Positions 6,640-14,200 of a stretch of 21,018 nucleotides of DNA are shown here, one piece after another (the stretch's first letter is position 1; every line of letters begins with the position of its first letter). Origin of the DNA: Calditrichia bacterium (GTDB lineage: Bacteria > Calditrichota > Calditrichia > RBG-13-44-9); the NCBI GenBank assembly GCA_026991005.1, contig JALXCH010000239.1, positions 1-21,018 on the forward strand. The letters are read 5' to 3'. The translations under genes and the position numbers were made by a program. The notes beneath the pieces were generated by a model. The model searched no databases. It saw only the letters and a list, made by a program, of their open reading frames with translations, and was not told the origin of the DNA.

Positions 6640-7976
6640 ACATTGTCATTGTGGGTGCCGGAGAAGTGGGTTTCCATCTGGCCAGGCGACTTATTGAGAA
6701 CAATCACAATATTACCATTCTGGAAGCTGACCCCGAAAAAGCCCGGCGGGCCGAGGAACAACTGGATGCCATGGTGGTTGTTGGTTCCGGTTCCAGCTGG
6801 GCAGATTTAAGGCGGGCCAATGTTACTCAGGCCGATATTCTGGCGGCATTAAGTAATGTAGATGAGGTTAATTTACTGGCCTGCATGTACGCCCGGAAAG
6901 TAAATGTTCCCCACAAAATTGCCCGGGTACGCAATCCCGAATTCACCGACCCCAATTTTATTTTATCCCATGAGGAGATGGGGGTGGATTTGTTAATTCA
7001 CCCCGAGAAGGAAACGGCCGATGCCATCGTGCGCCTGATTCGCCAGAGCAGCGCTACCGATGTAATTGAATTTGCCGGGGGACAGATTCAGCTGCTGGGA
7101 ATTCGTCTGGAGCAACATTCTCGCATCCTGCGACGTCCGCTCAAAGAAATCTGGCAGGAATACAACGACATCCCCGCCCGCATTGTGGCCATCAAGCGCA
7201 AGGAGCACACCATTATTCCCTCGGGAGAGGATGTACTGGCTCCCGGCGACCAGACCTTCATTATTTGCGACCGCAATGCCATTCCCACCGTTCTGAAAAT
7301 CACCGGCAAAGAGAACGTTCGCATCCAGAACATCATGATTCTGGGAGGTGGGCTCATCGGGCAATTTGTGGCCAGTGCCCTGGAAGATGAAATCAACATA
7401 AAAATTATTGAAAGCCGGGCGGAGCGCTCGGAACATATTGCAAACCTGTTAAAACGCTCCCTGATTATTCACGGGGACGGCACCGATATGGACCTTCTGG
7501 CGCTGGAAGGAATCATCGACATGGATGCGTTTATTGCCGTTACCGGAGATGACGAAACCAACATCATTTCCAGCCTGATGGCGCGCCACTTGCAGGTCCC
7601 CCGCACCATCGCCCTGGTTAATAAAACCGAGTATCTTCCCATCACTCCCACCATCGGAATGGATGCGGTGGTGAGTAAGAAACTGATTACGGTGGATGCC
7701 ATCCTGCGCTTCATCCAGCGCACCATTTTTGAATCTGTTGCCACTATTCCGGGAATGGACGCGGAAATCATCGAAATCATTCCCCACAGTGGTTCGCGCA
7801 TCACCAGGAAGCCTCTGAAGAAAGTGCACTTTCCTCGCTCGGCCATTGTGGGAGCCGTCTATCGGAAAGATGCCGTGATTGTTCCGCGGGGGGACACACA
7901 AATCCAACCGGGAGATCGGGTGGTGATTTTCGCCCTGCCCAGCGCTATCTCTGCGGTAGAACATTTGTTCAAATAA
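6636..7976 (+). CDS. trkA: Trk K+ uptake system NAD-binding regulatory subunit TrkA
   Basis: This 446-residue cytoplasmic protein is the ring-forming regulator that gates the TrkH channel in response to nucleotides. It has the canonical duplicated layout: RCK_N (1-~125) with Rossmann motif VGAGEVG (6-12) and acidic E30 at the end of beta-2, RCK_C (~140-225), a second RCK_N with LGGGLIG (236-242) and acidic E259, and a second RCK_C up to the end. The E residues at both beta-2 ends favour NAD(H). Length is typical for Gram-negative TrkA (about 458). The start at 6636 is fixed by the conserved MNIVIVGAGEVG, although it lacks a normal Shine-Dalgarno; the ATG overlaps the stop of a short upstream frame. 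The partner channel trkH follows after 472 bp, so the two may be separately transcribed. Very secure. Confidence 0.95.
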   Translation: MNIVIVGAGEVGFHLARRLIENNHNITILEADPEKARRAEEQLDAMVVVGSGSSWADLRRANVTQADILAALSNVDEVNLLACMYARKVNVPHKIARVRNPEFTDPNFILSHEEMGVDLLIHPEKETADAIVRLIRQSSATDVIEFAGGQIQLLGIRLEQHSRILRRPLKEIWQEYNDIPARIVAIKRKEHTIIPSGEDVLAPGDQTFIICDRNAIPTVLKITGKENVRIQNIMILGGGLIGQFVASALEDEINIKIIESRAERSEHIANLLKRSLIIHGDGTDMDLLALEGIIDMDAFIAVTGDDETNIISSLMARHLQVPRTIALVNKTEYLPITPTIGMDAVVSKKLITVDAILRFIQRTIFESVATIPGMDAEIIEIIPHSGSRITRKPLKKVHFPRSAIVGAVYRKDAVIVPRGDTQIQPGDRVVIFALPSAISAVEHLFK

Positions 7977-8448
7977 ATTGGCCATAAATCATCCGGCAGG
8001 CTCTCGAAACCGGACCAATGAAATGCATTTAGCCAGAATTTGTGGTGACCGGTTCGCCCGGGCAATATTCCGTTAATGGAACTTTGCAAACAATTGCGAT
8101 GAGGAAGAAACTGTCTTTGTTTTAACGCGGGAATGGCATTTAGTCAAGGATATCCAGGATACAAAACGGCATTGCGGAGGTAAGTCACTTTTCCCTCTCA
8201 TGGAGAGGAAGTGGAGGAAACATCGCAAAACAGACACCATTTGCAGCAAGAAGGAAATACCCGGCAATCAGGAAGATGCCGATCGAACTAAAGAAATAAA
8301 TGCTTCAGATCAACCGGGTTGCGCTTAAAGGTTGGCGACGAATTTCAGGTGAAATAGCAGTTTGATAATAGATTGCGGATTTCATGGTAAAAGTTCTATT
8401 TTTGATTTGAAATAAGTGTAAGAACAGGAACAAACATCGCGCTCTGGT
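7977..8448. other. 472-bp gap between trkA and trkH
   Basis: No supportable gene is seen. A 42-codon frame (8200-8328) has no recognisable product. A 6-bp stem with a 3-nt loop occurs at 8194-8208 (CCTCTC / GAGAGG), without a T tract. No clear terminator after trkA was found. The distal end probably carries a trkH promoter. The size is unusual for two subunits of one transporter. Confidence 0.5.
8371..8404 (+). promoter_or_regulatory. Weak candidate promoter for trkH (Bacteroidetes-type)
   Basis: TTTG (8371-8374), a 22-nt spacer and TATTTTTG (8397-8404) resemble the Bacteroidetes -33/-7 consensus TTTG ... TAnnTTTG, with spacing slightly longer than usual. It lies about 45 nt before the trkH ATG. 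Such AT-rich matches are common by chance, and the phylum is not certain. Confidence 0.22.
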
Positions 8449-9891
8449 ATGAATATTAAAGTGGTTATTCACGTTCTTGGGTTTTTGCTTATTTTTCTAG
8501 CACTTTCCATGTTGCTTCCCATTCCTTTTTCCCTCTATTACGGAGAAGGAGATTATCTGTATTTTCTGCAAGCTTCGGGAATCACGCTGGTGCTGGGATT
8601 TCTGGGTTTCAAGCTCACGCGTCTGGAGCGGGACGTGCGCGCTCGTGAAGGTTTTGCCATCGTTACCCTGGGTTGGATTTTTTTCTCGATTTTGGGTTCG
8701 CTCCCCTTTCTTCTTTCCGGCGCTATCCCTTCCTTCACCGATGCTTTTTTCGAGACCATGTCCGGTTTTACTACCACCGGGGCCACCATTCTGGTGGATA
8801 TTGAAAAACTTCCCCATGGACTCCTCTTCTGGCGCAGTTTTACCCACTGGTTAGGGGGAATGGGGATTATTGTGCTTTCGCTGGCGATTTTACCCTTTCT
8901 GGGTGTGGGAGGAATGCAGCTTTTCAAAGCAGAAGTCCCCGGTCCCACACCGGATAAACTCACCCCACGGGTTACAGAAACCGCCAAAATCCTCTGGGGA
9001 GTGTACGTGCTTATTTCCGCAGTAGAAACGGTGATGCTCCTGTTCGGAGGGATGAACCTGTTCGATGCCCTGTGCCACACGTTTGGTACCATGGCCACGG
9101 GCGGTTTCTCCACTAAAAATGCCAGTATCGGTTATTACCACAGTGCCTATATTGAATATGTCATTACTTTTTTCATGATTGTGGCTGGGAGCAATTTTGC
9201 CCTGCACTACCGTTTTTTACAGAAGCAATTCCATGTGTACCACCGCAACCGGGAGTGGGTGTTTTACATGGTGCTCATCGCTGCGGGAACTTTATTTATC
9301 GGCTACGATGTCCTGGCGCACCATATCCCCAATCTCGAACTGGCTTTTCGAAAAACACTCTTTCAGGTGGTTTCCATTCTTACCACGACCGGTTACGGCA
9401 CAGCCGATTACGAACAATGGAGTTTCAGCTCCCAGTTTTTGCTATTTTTATTCATGTTTATCGGAGGATGCGCCGGGAGTACCGGTGGCGGCATGAAAGT
9501 AGTACGGCTCTACGTTCTGCTAAAATTTGTGGGAATCGAAATAAAACGCCTGCTCCATCCCAAAGCTGTTATTCCCACTCGCATCGGGGATATGGTTGTT
9601 CCCCGGGAAATTGTATTGAATATTCTGGGCTTTTTTGTTTTGATGATGGCTCTGTTTACCGGCGGGGTTATTTTCCTCTCGGTACTGGGGCTGGATCTGG
9701 AATCATCGTTTGGTGCAGTGGCAGCCACTCTGGGGAACATTGGTCCGGGGTTGGGCAGTGTGGGACCTACCGATAATTATGCGCACATCCCGGTGCTGGG
9801 GAAATGGATACTTTCCTTCTTCATGCTGGCAGGCCGCCTGGAAATTTACACCGTGCTGATTTTATTTACCCCATCTTTCTGGAAGAAATGA
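8449..9891 (+). CDS. trkH: Trk-type K+ uptake channel subunit TrkH
   Basis: This 480-residue inner-membrane protein conducts K+ into the cell. It shows the fourfold M1-P-M2 organisation of the SKT superfamily, with four selectivity-filter loops: TTTGAT (108-113), MATGGFS (215-221), TTTGYGT (312-318) and GNIGPGLG (429-436), each with the conserved filter Gly. The GGCAGSTGGGMK segment (339-350) is the flexible intramembrane gate region conserved in TrkH. Length agrees with E. coli TrkH (483). The ATG at 8449 begins a hydrophobic first helix; the ribosome binding site is poor, with AGGAA about 18 nt away. It works with the TrkA ring encoded upstream. It converges on the DUF456 gene. Very secure as TrkH/KtrB family; TrkH is favoured over KtrB by the full-length two-RCK-pair TrkA and the extra N-terminal helices. 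Confidence 0.94.
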   Translation: MNIKVVIHVLGFLLIFLALSMLLPIPFSLYYGEGDYLYFLQASGITLVLGFLGFKLTRLERDVRAREGFAIVTLGWIFFSILGSLPFLLSGAIPSFTDAFFETMSGFTTTGATILVDIEKLPHGLLFWRSFTHWLGGMGIIVLSLAILPFLGVGGMQLFKAEVPGPTPDKLTPRVTETAKILWGVYVLISAVETVMLLFGGMNLFDALCHTFGTMATGGFSTKNASIGYYHSAYIEYVITFFMIVAGSNFALHYRFLQKQFHVYHRNREWVFYMVLIAAGTLFIGYDVLAHHIPNLELAFRKTLFQVVSILTTTGYGTADYEQWSFSSQFLLFLFMFIGGCAGSTGGGMKVVRLYVLLKFVGIEIKRLLHPKAVIPTRIGDMVVPREIVLNILGFFVLMMALFTGGVIFLSVLGLDLESSFGAVAATLGNIGPGLGSVGPTDNYAHIPVLGKWILSFFMLAGRLEIYTVLILFTPSFWKK

Positions 9892-10071
9892 ACCATAGCG
9901 AGCAACCGTATTTCCAAACGAAAGTCGTGAAGTCATCTAACTGACAGCATTTTTGTAGAACCATTTTCGGAATAATTCCCGAATTTCTTCCCATTCGTGT
10001 TCTACTGGAAAGGAAGGATTTTGTAAATCAATGAGGAAATTTTATTTATTGCAGGCAGGATAAACTGAAAA
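9892..10071. other. Convergent intergenic gap after trkH and DUF456
   Basis: This 180-bp gap lies between two converging genes. Only a 5-bp stem (TTCGG 9966-9970 / CCGAA 9979-9983) was found, without a proper T tract on either side. No convincing terminator, promoter or small gene is visible. Confidence 0.45.
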
Positions 10072-10572
10072 CTACCAGGAAACATTCATCATCACCATGG
10101 TTGCCATAACCACAGTTCCCACCAGCTTTATGGTAAGTCCCCCCATTCGTCCCAGCAGCGCACCCAGAGTGGCATGCCAGGATTCTTTCATCGTTTTCCC
10201 GCGCACCAGTTCAATCCCCAGGGTTCCCACAAGCACACCGGCCAGTCCTCCTACAACAGCACCCAGAACAGGTGAAACAAAAACGCCGCTAATGCTCCCC
10301 ACAATGCCACCAATTACAGCAGCCACACTCCCCAGTTTACTGGCACCAAAACGGCGGGCTCCAAATGCGATGATAAGGTATTCCAGTAATTCCACCAGCA
10401 GTGCTACTAAAAACAACGTAATTAAAAATGTGGTGGAAAAATGATGATGGGAACTCACAAGAGCATACCAGAGTGAATCAAAAAAAACAACTAAATTTCC
10501 AGGAATACTTAAAAAATTGGAAATGATTCCCAATCCTAACACCAAAAGGAAAAGAATATCCAGCACATCCAT
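10072..10572 (-). CDS. DUF456 family membrane protein
   Basis: This 166-residue protein carries the DUF456 pattern: an N-terminal hydrophobic helix pair with the loop SIPGNLVVF (22-30), a second hydrophobic segment (about 47-70), the conserved GARRFGASKLG (71-81), and then a Gly-rich double hairpin (GGIVGSISGVFVSPVLGAVVGGLAGVLVGTLGIE) like glycine-zipper membrane segments. The C-terminal half contains an amphipathic stretch and one more hydrophobic span (about 143-162). No catalytic residues are known for this family and its function is unassigned. The ATG at 10572 lacks a strong ribosome binding site. It is the last gene of the minus-strand cluster, 28 nt after the STAS gene, so it is probably co-transcribed with the signalling pair; whether it takes part in signalling is not shown. 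Confidence 0.8.
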   Translation of the reverse strand: MDVLDILFLLVLGLGIISNFLSIPGNLVVFFDSLWYALVSSHHHFSTTFLITLFLVALLVELLEYLIIAFGARRFGASKLGSVAAVIGGIVGSISGVFVSPVLGAVVGGLAGVLVGTLGIELVRGKTMKESWHATLGALLGRMGGLTIKLVGTVVMATMVMMNVSW

Positions 10573-10600
10573 TGTGGCGCATCTCTAAATAATTATTTCC

Positions 10601-11362
10601 CTAAGCATGGCTTTTTCGATAGTTTTCGGCGAAAGCTCTTCTTTTTTTACGACTGTTCAGATTGAGACGATTGAGCAAAGATCGTACTCCAAACCATCCT
10701 AATTTCACATAACCATATTTATCCGTATTGAGCATTTTATTGATTTTGAATGCTCCCCATTCGGGATGTTCAGCTACAATGTGTTTAACTTTTTCTTCAG
10801 TGGAATACATGGAAAGTGGTAGTGCCGGTTGTTCTTCCTCAGGCGGAAGCCCTGGTCCTCCCGGTACTTCCTGAGCTACTGCCGTTTGAGAAGAAACGGT
10901 CGCTGTGGCTGGTGCACCAGCTCCCTGGGCCCGTGCCCGGATGGCCTGTTGAACTGCCGACTCACCCGCAGCAGCTTCTGCCTGAACAGCCGGCTGAGCC
11001 CGTTTCCCAACTTCAAAACTCCGAACCGCCTCTTCCAGCGTATCGTACACTTCCAGAATGTGGTGAAACTCCAGCAATTCAAAAATTTCGTACACGTCCG
11101 GAATCATCCGGGCTAATTTCAGATCGCCATTATGTTCTCGAATGGTTTTGATTTCGCTAATAAAAATACCCCAGCCTGCTGAACTAATGTAATCCACATT
11201 TCGTAAATCGATGATAATGTTGTATCTACCGCTTTTCAACAGGTTATTTAGCGCCCGTTCTACCTCTGCCGAGGTTGTGGTATCAATAAATCCTCCAACC
11301 TTTATGATGGAAATCTCTCCTTGACTTCCTGCTACTTCTGTGGATACCTGAATGCCTTCCAT
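10601..11362 (-). CDS. STAS-domain anti-anti-sigma-like protein with transposase-type HTH tail
   Basis: This 253-residue cytosolic protein has an N-terminal STAS domain (about 6-118) of the SpoIIAA/RsbV type, the switch protein that is phosphorylated by an RsbW-like kinase and dephosphorylated by a SpoIIE-like phosphatase. The phospho-site motif is YISSAGWG, with S61 in the expected position. Next comes an Ala/Pro/Gln-rich flexible linker (about 119-185). The C-terminal domain (about 186-250; HPEWGAFKINKML, YGYVK, RLNLNSRKKRRAF) is homologous to the second HTH of the neighbouring phosphatase: 18 identities in 46 ungapped positions by my count. I chose the ATG at 11362 because GGAGG (complement of 11368-11372) lies five bases upstream; a GTG at 11398 would add 12 residues. 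It lies 90 nt after the phosphatase gene. STAS is secure; the tail's DNA binding is inferred. Confidence 0.88.
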   Translation of the reverse strand: MEGIQVSTEVAGSQGEISIIKVGGFIDTTTSAEVERALNNLLKSGRYNIIIDLRNVDYISSAGWGIFISEIKTIREHNGDLKLARMIPDVYEIFELLEFHHILEVYDTLEEAVRSFEVGKRAQPAVQAEAAAGESAVQQAIRARAQGAGAPATATVSSQTAVAQEVPGGPGLPPEEEQPALPLSMYSTEEKVKHIVAEHPEWGAFKINKMLNTDKYGYVKLGWFGVRSLLNRLNLNSRKKRRAFAENYRKSHA

Positions 11363-11452
11363 TCCATCCTCCAGGTTTATGGTAAAATTGAAATGCACAT
11401 ATATTTTTTCAATTTAATTGAATTTATCGGTTCTGTCAACTGAGGAATCTTT

Positions 11453-14143
11453 TTATTCATCCACACTCTCGCCTGCTATCTGGTCTAAGCTATCATCGGA
11501 TTTTCTTTTGTTTTCTGAAGTGACGGCTGCCACATTATCATTTTCGGGTTCTTCACCCTTCTTTTCCAGAATTTCATTTTTGTTTTTTTCCTGATTTTCA
11601 CCATCATTCGGTTTCGAGGTTACCGTAATAATACGCTCTTTAATGGTCGTTTTCTTAATTATCGGAGCGACCTTGAAGATGGATGGAATATCCGATTGAT
11701 CTTCGCTGCGATACCCAATCATCACCTCGCCATCCAGAGTAAGCAATGGGGTTCCCGGTGGTTTAAGGCGTTGCTTCCCTCCCCGTTGCACAAACATCTC
11801 TCGTTTCTGTCGGGTATTCAATTTGGCTCGTTTCAGTTCTTCATAAATTAACCGGGGAGATACTTTGGTAAACCCATATTCTTCCGTATCGAGCAGTTCA
11901 CTAATGCGTTTCGGTCCATATTCGGGATGCTTGCGGATGATGTCGTACAACTTGGTTTTTACTTCGATACTGAGATGTCGCATACCGAGATTAGTATATC
12001 CGTGCACCATCTCGCGTAAGTATTCGTAACCGCCTTCATCATAAATCTTTTTGTATTTGTAGTAGGTCGAAGGCGAAATACCAAACTCCTGACAGGCTTG
12101 AGCCACGGTAATATCGCTGTTTTTCACCCGCTCGAAGAGTTCCCGGAAGAAGTTCACCTTCACATCTACCGCTTCCATATTTTCTTTAATTGCCACCAGC
12201 GTGATGTCGTCGTTCTGTTCGTACTCTCCGGTAAAAGCGTGAATATCTTCTTTTATCTTTTTAACAAATTCCACCACATCCAGATGTCCATACCGCCGTA
12301 TTGCTGCCAGGAACCGCTCTTCTCCGTACAGTTCCCGGCGGCTGTTCATCGCCTCGGTAATGCCATCGGTGTAAATAATAAGAATATCATCAGGATGAAG
12401 CCGAATACGGTCGTATTGAATGGTGCGATCGAACAGCTTGATGTCCGGTAAGCGAATACCAATAGGGAATCCGGGAGGATTCAGATAAAACGTTTCCTTG
12501 GTTTTTCCTCGATAAAGAATCATGGGGTTGTGTCCGGCACTGGCAAAACTAATCATGCGCTCGCGGGAATCCAGAATAATGTAGAAGGCAGTAACAAACA
12601 TGCCTTTACGGATGTCATCAGTAATGAATGAATTTACCCGCGCCAGCACATCCGCAGGATTTTTATTTCCCCGGGCTTCCAGGCGCAGAGCGGTACGAAT
12701 CATGGTCATCACCATAGAACCCGGTACACCCTTACCGGAAACATCTGCCACACAAATTCCAATGGTGTGGTCATCCACCTCCACAAAATCGAACAAATCG
12801 CCGCCCACTTCTTTGGCAGCCTGGTAGTAAGAGGTAATATCGTACCCTTTTACATTGGGGAAATCGTCCGGGAGCAACATTTGCTGAATTTCCTGGGCCA
12901 CCTGCAATTCACGCTGGATGCGCTGTTGCTCCATTAAATTCGCCTGGGCTTCCCGGAATTTGGAGGTCATTTCGTTGAAAGCCTGGGCAATCTCCCCCAG
13001 CTCATCGCTGGCGTCGATATCCAGTTCGTCCTCATCCACAGTACCATGTCCCACGTCGCGTACCCATCCTGCCAGTTTGTGGAAGGGATCCATAATCAAT
13101 GTAATGAGCACGTAAATTCCAAAATTACCCAGAATCAGGAAAAAGATGAGCAACAACAGAAGATTTCGCCGATTGATGCGTACCAGATGCTGGATGTATT
13201 TCTCATTAACAAATACATGGGTGTAACCGATGGGGGCTGTCGCCCCTTTTTTCAATACCACCGGATCTTTAAAATCGAAATAAATACTATCTTCGGCAAA
13301 CTGATAGCGAATCACCCGGGTTTGTTCCAGTGTATCCACTTCCGACATCACCGGGGCAGTTAGTGGCTTCCCGATGATTTCGATTTTAACCGGATAGGAT
13401 GCCAATACCGTATTGTTGGAATCGGTAATAAAGACCATGGAGACCAGTTCCGGATTGCTTTCTTTAATGGACTTGGCATTCTCGAAAAGCACCAGACTGC
13501 GCTCGGTGCTGATGGGTTCCCAGGAAATGTTGGCCAGATTTGTGCTCAACGTTTTGGCGGTGGTAAAAACGTTTCGATGCACATTATCGATAATCCGATT
13601 ACTAAATATGATGTAAGAAATAATTGCCAATAATGTCATAACCAGGGAAGCACCCAGGGTAAATTTGGTACGAAGTGTCAGAGAGTTCCATAGAAGTACC
13701 GGTTTGGGTTGTTCTACCCGATCCCGATATTTGGTTAAACGGAGTTCGTTCCCACGGTTGGTCACATTGTATTTGATATCGTCCATCAGCTTGCGCATCA
13801 TAAAGATGCCCAGCCCACCTTTCTTGCCGATGGACACATATTTTTCCAGATCGGGATTCTTGACCTGCCGGGGATCAAAACTAATTCCCTGATCAATCAC
13901 CACCATCGTCCAGCTTAAACGCCGCACAATGGCACGAATGGTAATTTGACCATCCGACACATCCCGATATCCATGGCGGATAATATTGGTACACGCCTCA
14001 TCCACCACCAATTTAAAGGAATTGATGATTTTGTCGGAAAAACGGTGCTTTTTACCAATTCGTTCGATAAAATCCCTTACCCGGGGAAGGTACGACATCT
14101 TCGCCGGGATAATTATTTCTTCTTTAACTACATTTTTAAACAT
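11453..14143 (-). CDS. Membrane SpoIIE-type phosphatase with N-terminal RsbW-like ATPase and C-terminal transposase-type HTHs
   Basis: This 896-residue protein joins five parts. Residues 1-140 are a GHKL/RsbW-like ATPase with N box VVDEACTNIIRHGY (E49, N53), DQGISFDP (D84, G86) and GKKGGLGIFMMRKLMDD. A membrane helix (about 161-181), a periplasmic sensor (about 182-325) and a second helix (about 327-351) lead to a HAMP-like segment and coiled coil (352-420). Residues 421-652 are a SpoIIE/PP2C phosphatase with intact metal motifs: VGGDLFDF (D449, D452), ADVSGKGVPGS (D467), SAGHNP, TDGITEA (D593) and NDDITL (D645, D646). Residues 660-785 carry two HTH units (ITVAQACQEFGISPSTYYKYKK; HPEYGPKRISELL...LIYEELKRAKLNTRQKR), laid out like the DNA-binding half of IS481/IS3 transposases. 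A charged, disordered tail ends it. It should switch the adjacent STAS protein in response to an envelope signal. Enzyme domains are secure; DNA binding is inferred. Confidence 0.88.
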   Translation of the reverse strand: MFKNVVKEEIIIPAKMSYLPRVRDFIERIGKKHRFSDKIINSFKLVVDEACTNIIRHGYRDVSDGQITIRAIVRRLSWTMVVIDQGISFDPRQVKNPDLEKYVSIGKKGGLGIFMMRKLMDDIKYNVTNRGNELRLTKYRDRVEQPKPVLLWNSLTLRTKFTLGASLVMTLLAIISYIIFSNRIIDNVHRNVFTTAKTLSTNLANISWEPISTERSLVLFENAKSIKESNPELVSMVFITDSNNTVLASYPVKIEIIGKPLTAPVMSEVDTLEQTRVIRYQFAEDSIYFDFKDPVVLKKGATAPIGYTHVFVNEKYIQHLVRINRRNLLLLLIFFLILGNFGIYVLITLIMDPFHKLAGWVRDVGHGTVDEDELDIDASDELGEIAQAFNEMTSKFREAQANLMEQQRIQRELQVAQEIQQMLLPDDFPNVKGYDITSYYQAAKEVGGDLFDFVEVDDHTIGICVADVSGKGVPGSMVMTMIRTALRLEARGNKNPADVLARVNSFITDDIRKGMFVTAFYIILDSRERMISFASAGHNPMILYRGKTKETFYLNPPGFPIGIRLPDIKLFDRTIQYDRIRLHPDDILIIYTDGITEAMNSRRELYGEERFLAAIRRYGHLDVVEFVKKIKEDIHAFTGEYEQNDDITLVAIKENMEAVDVKVNFFRELFERVKNSDITVAQACQEFGISPSTYYKYKKIYDEGGYEYLREMVHGYTNLGMRHLSIEVKTKLYDIIRKHPEYGPKRISELLDTEEYGFTKVSPRLIYEELKRAKLNTRQKREMFVQRGGKQRLKPPGTPLLTLDGEVMIGYRSEDQSDIPSIFKVAPIIKKTTIKERIITVTSKPNDGENQEKNKNEILEKKGEEPENDNVAAVTSENKRKSDDSLDQIAGESVDE
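11789..12166 (-). other. Sub-gene region: transposase-like double HTH of the phosphatase
   Basis: This encodes residues about 660-785. The first unit (676-705) has the Ala-x-x-x-Gly-Ile-Ser-x-Ser-Thr-x-Tyr pattern of a recognition-helix HTH, followed by YDEGGYEYL, as in transposase HTH_29-type domains. The second unit (724-785) has HPEYGPKRI and a final KRAKLNTRQKR, as in HTH_32-type domains. It remains in frame with the upstream phosphatase, with no stop, so this is a true fusion and not an inserted element. Confidence 0.7.
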
Positions 14144-14200
14144 AAGCCCATATCATCCTGAAATTTGTTCTTCCCTTTTATTTAATTTTCTCCTCCATGA

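Noticed and set aside
8200..8328. 42-codon open frame in the trkA-trkH gap
   Set aside because: No convincing ribosome binding site, no recognisable product and no conserved context.
9966..9983. Hairpin as terminator between trkH and the DUF456 gene
   Set aside because: Only a 5-bp stem with no proper T tract on either strand.
11363..11398. GTG-started extension of the STAS protein
   Set aside because: The ATG at 11362 has GGAGG five bases upstream; the extension is not needed for the STAS fold.
11789..12166. A partial insertion sequence inserted in the phosphatase gene
   Set aside because: The HTH region is in frame, lacks a catalytic transposase domain, terminal inverted repeats or target duplication, and its second unit recurs in the neighbouring STAS gene, so it is a domain fusion.
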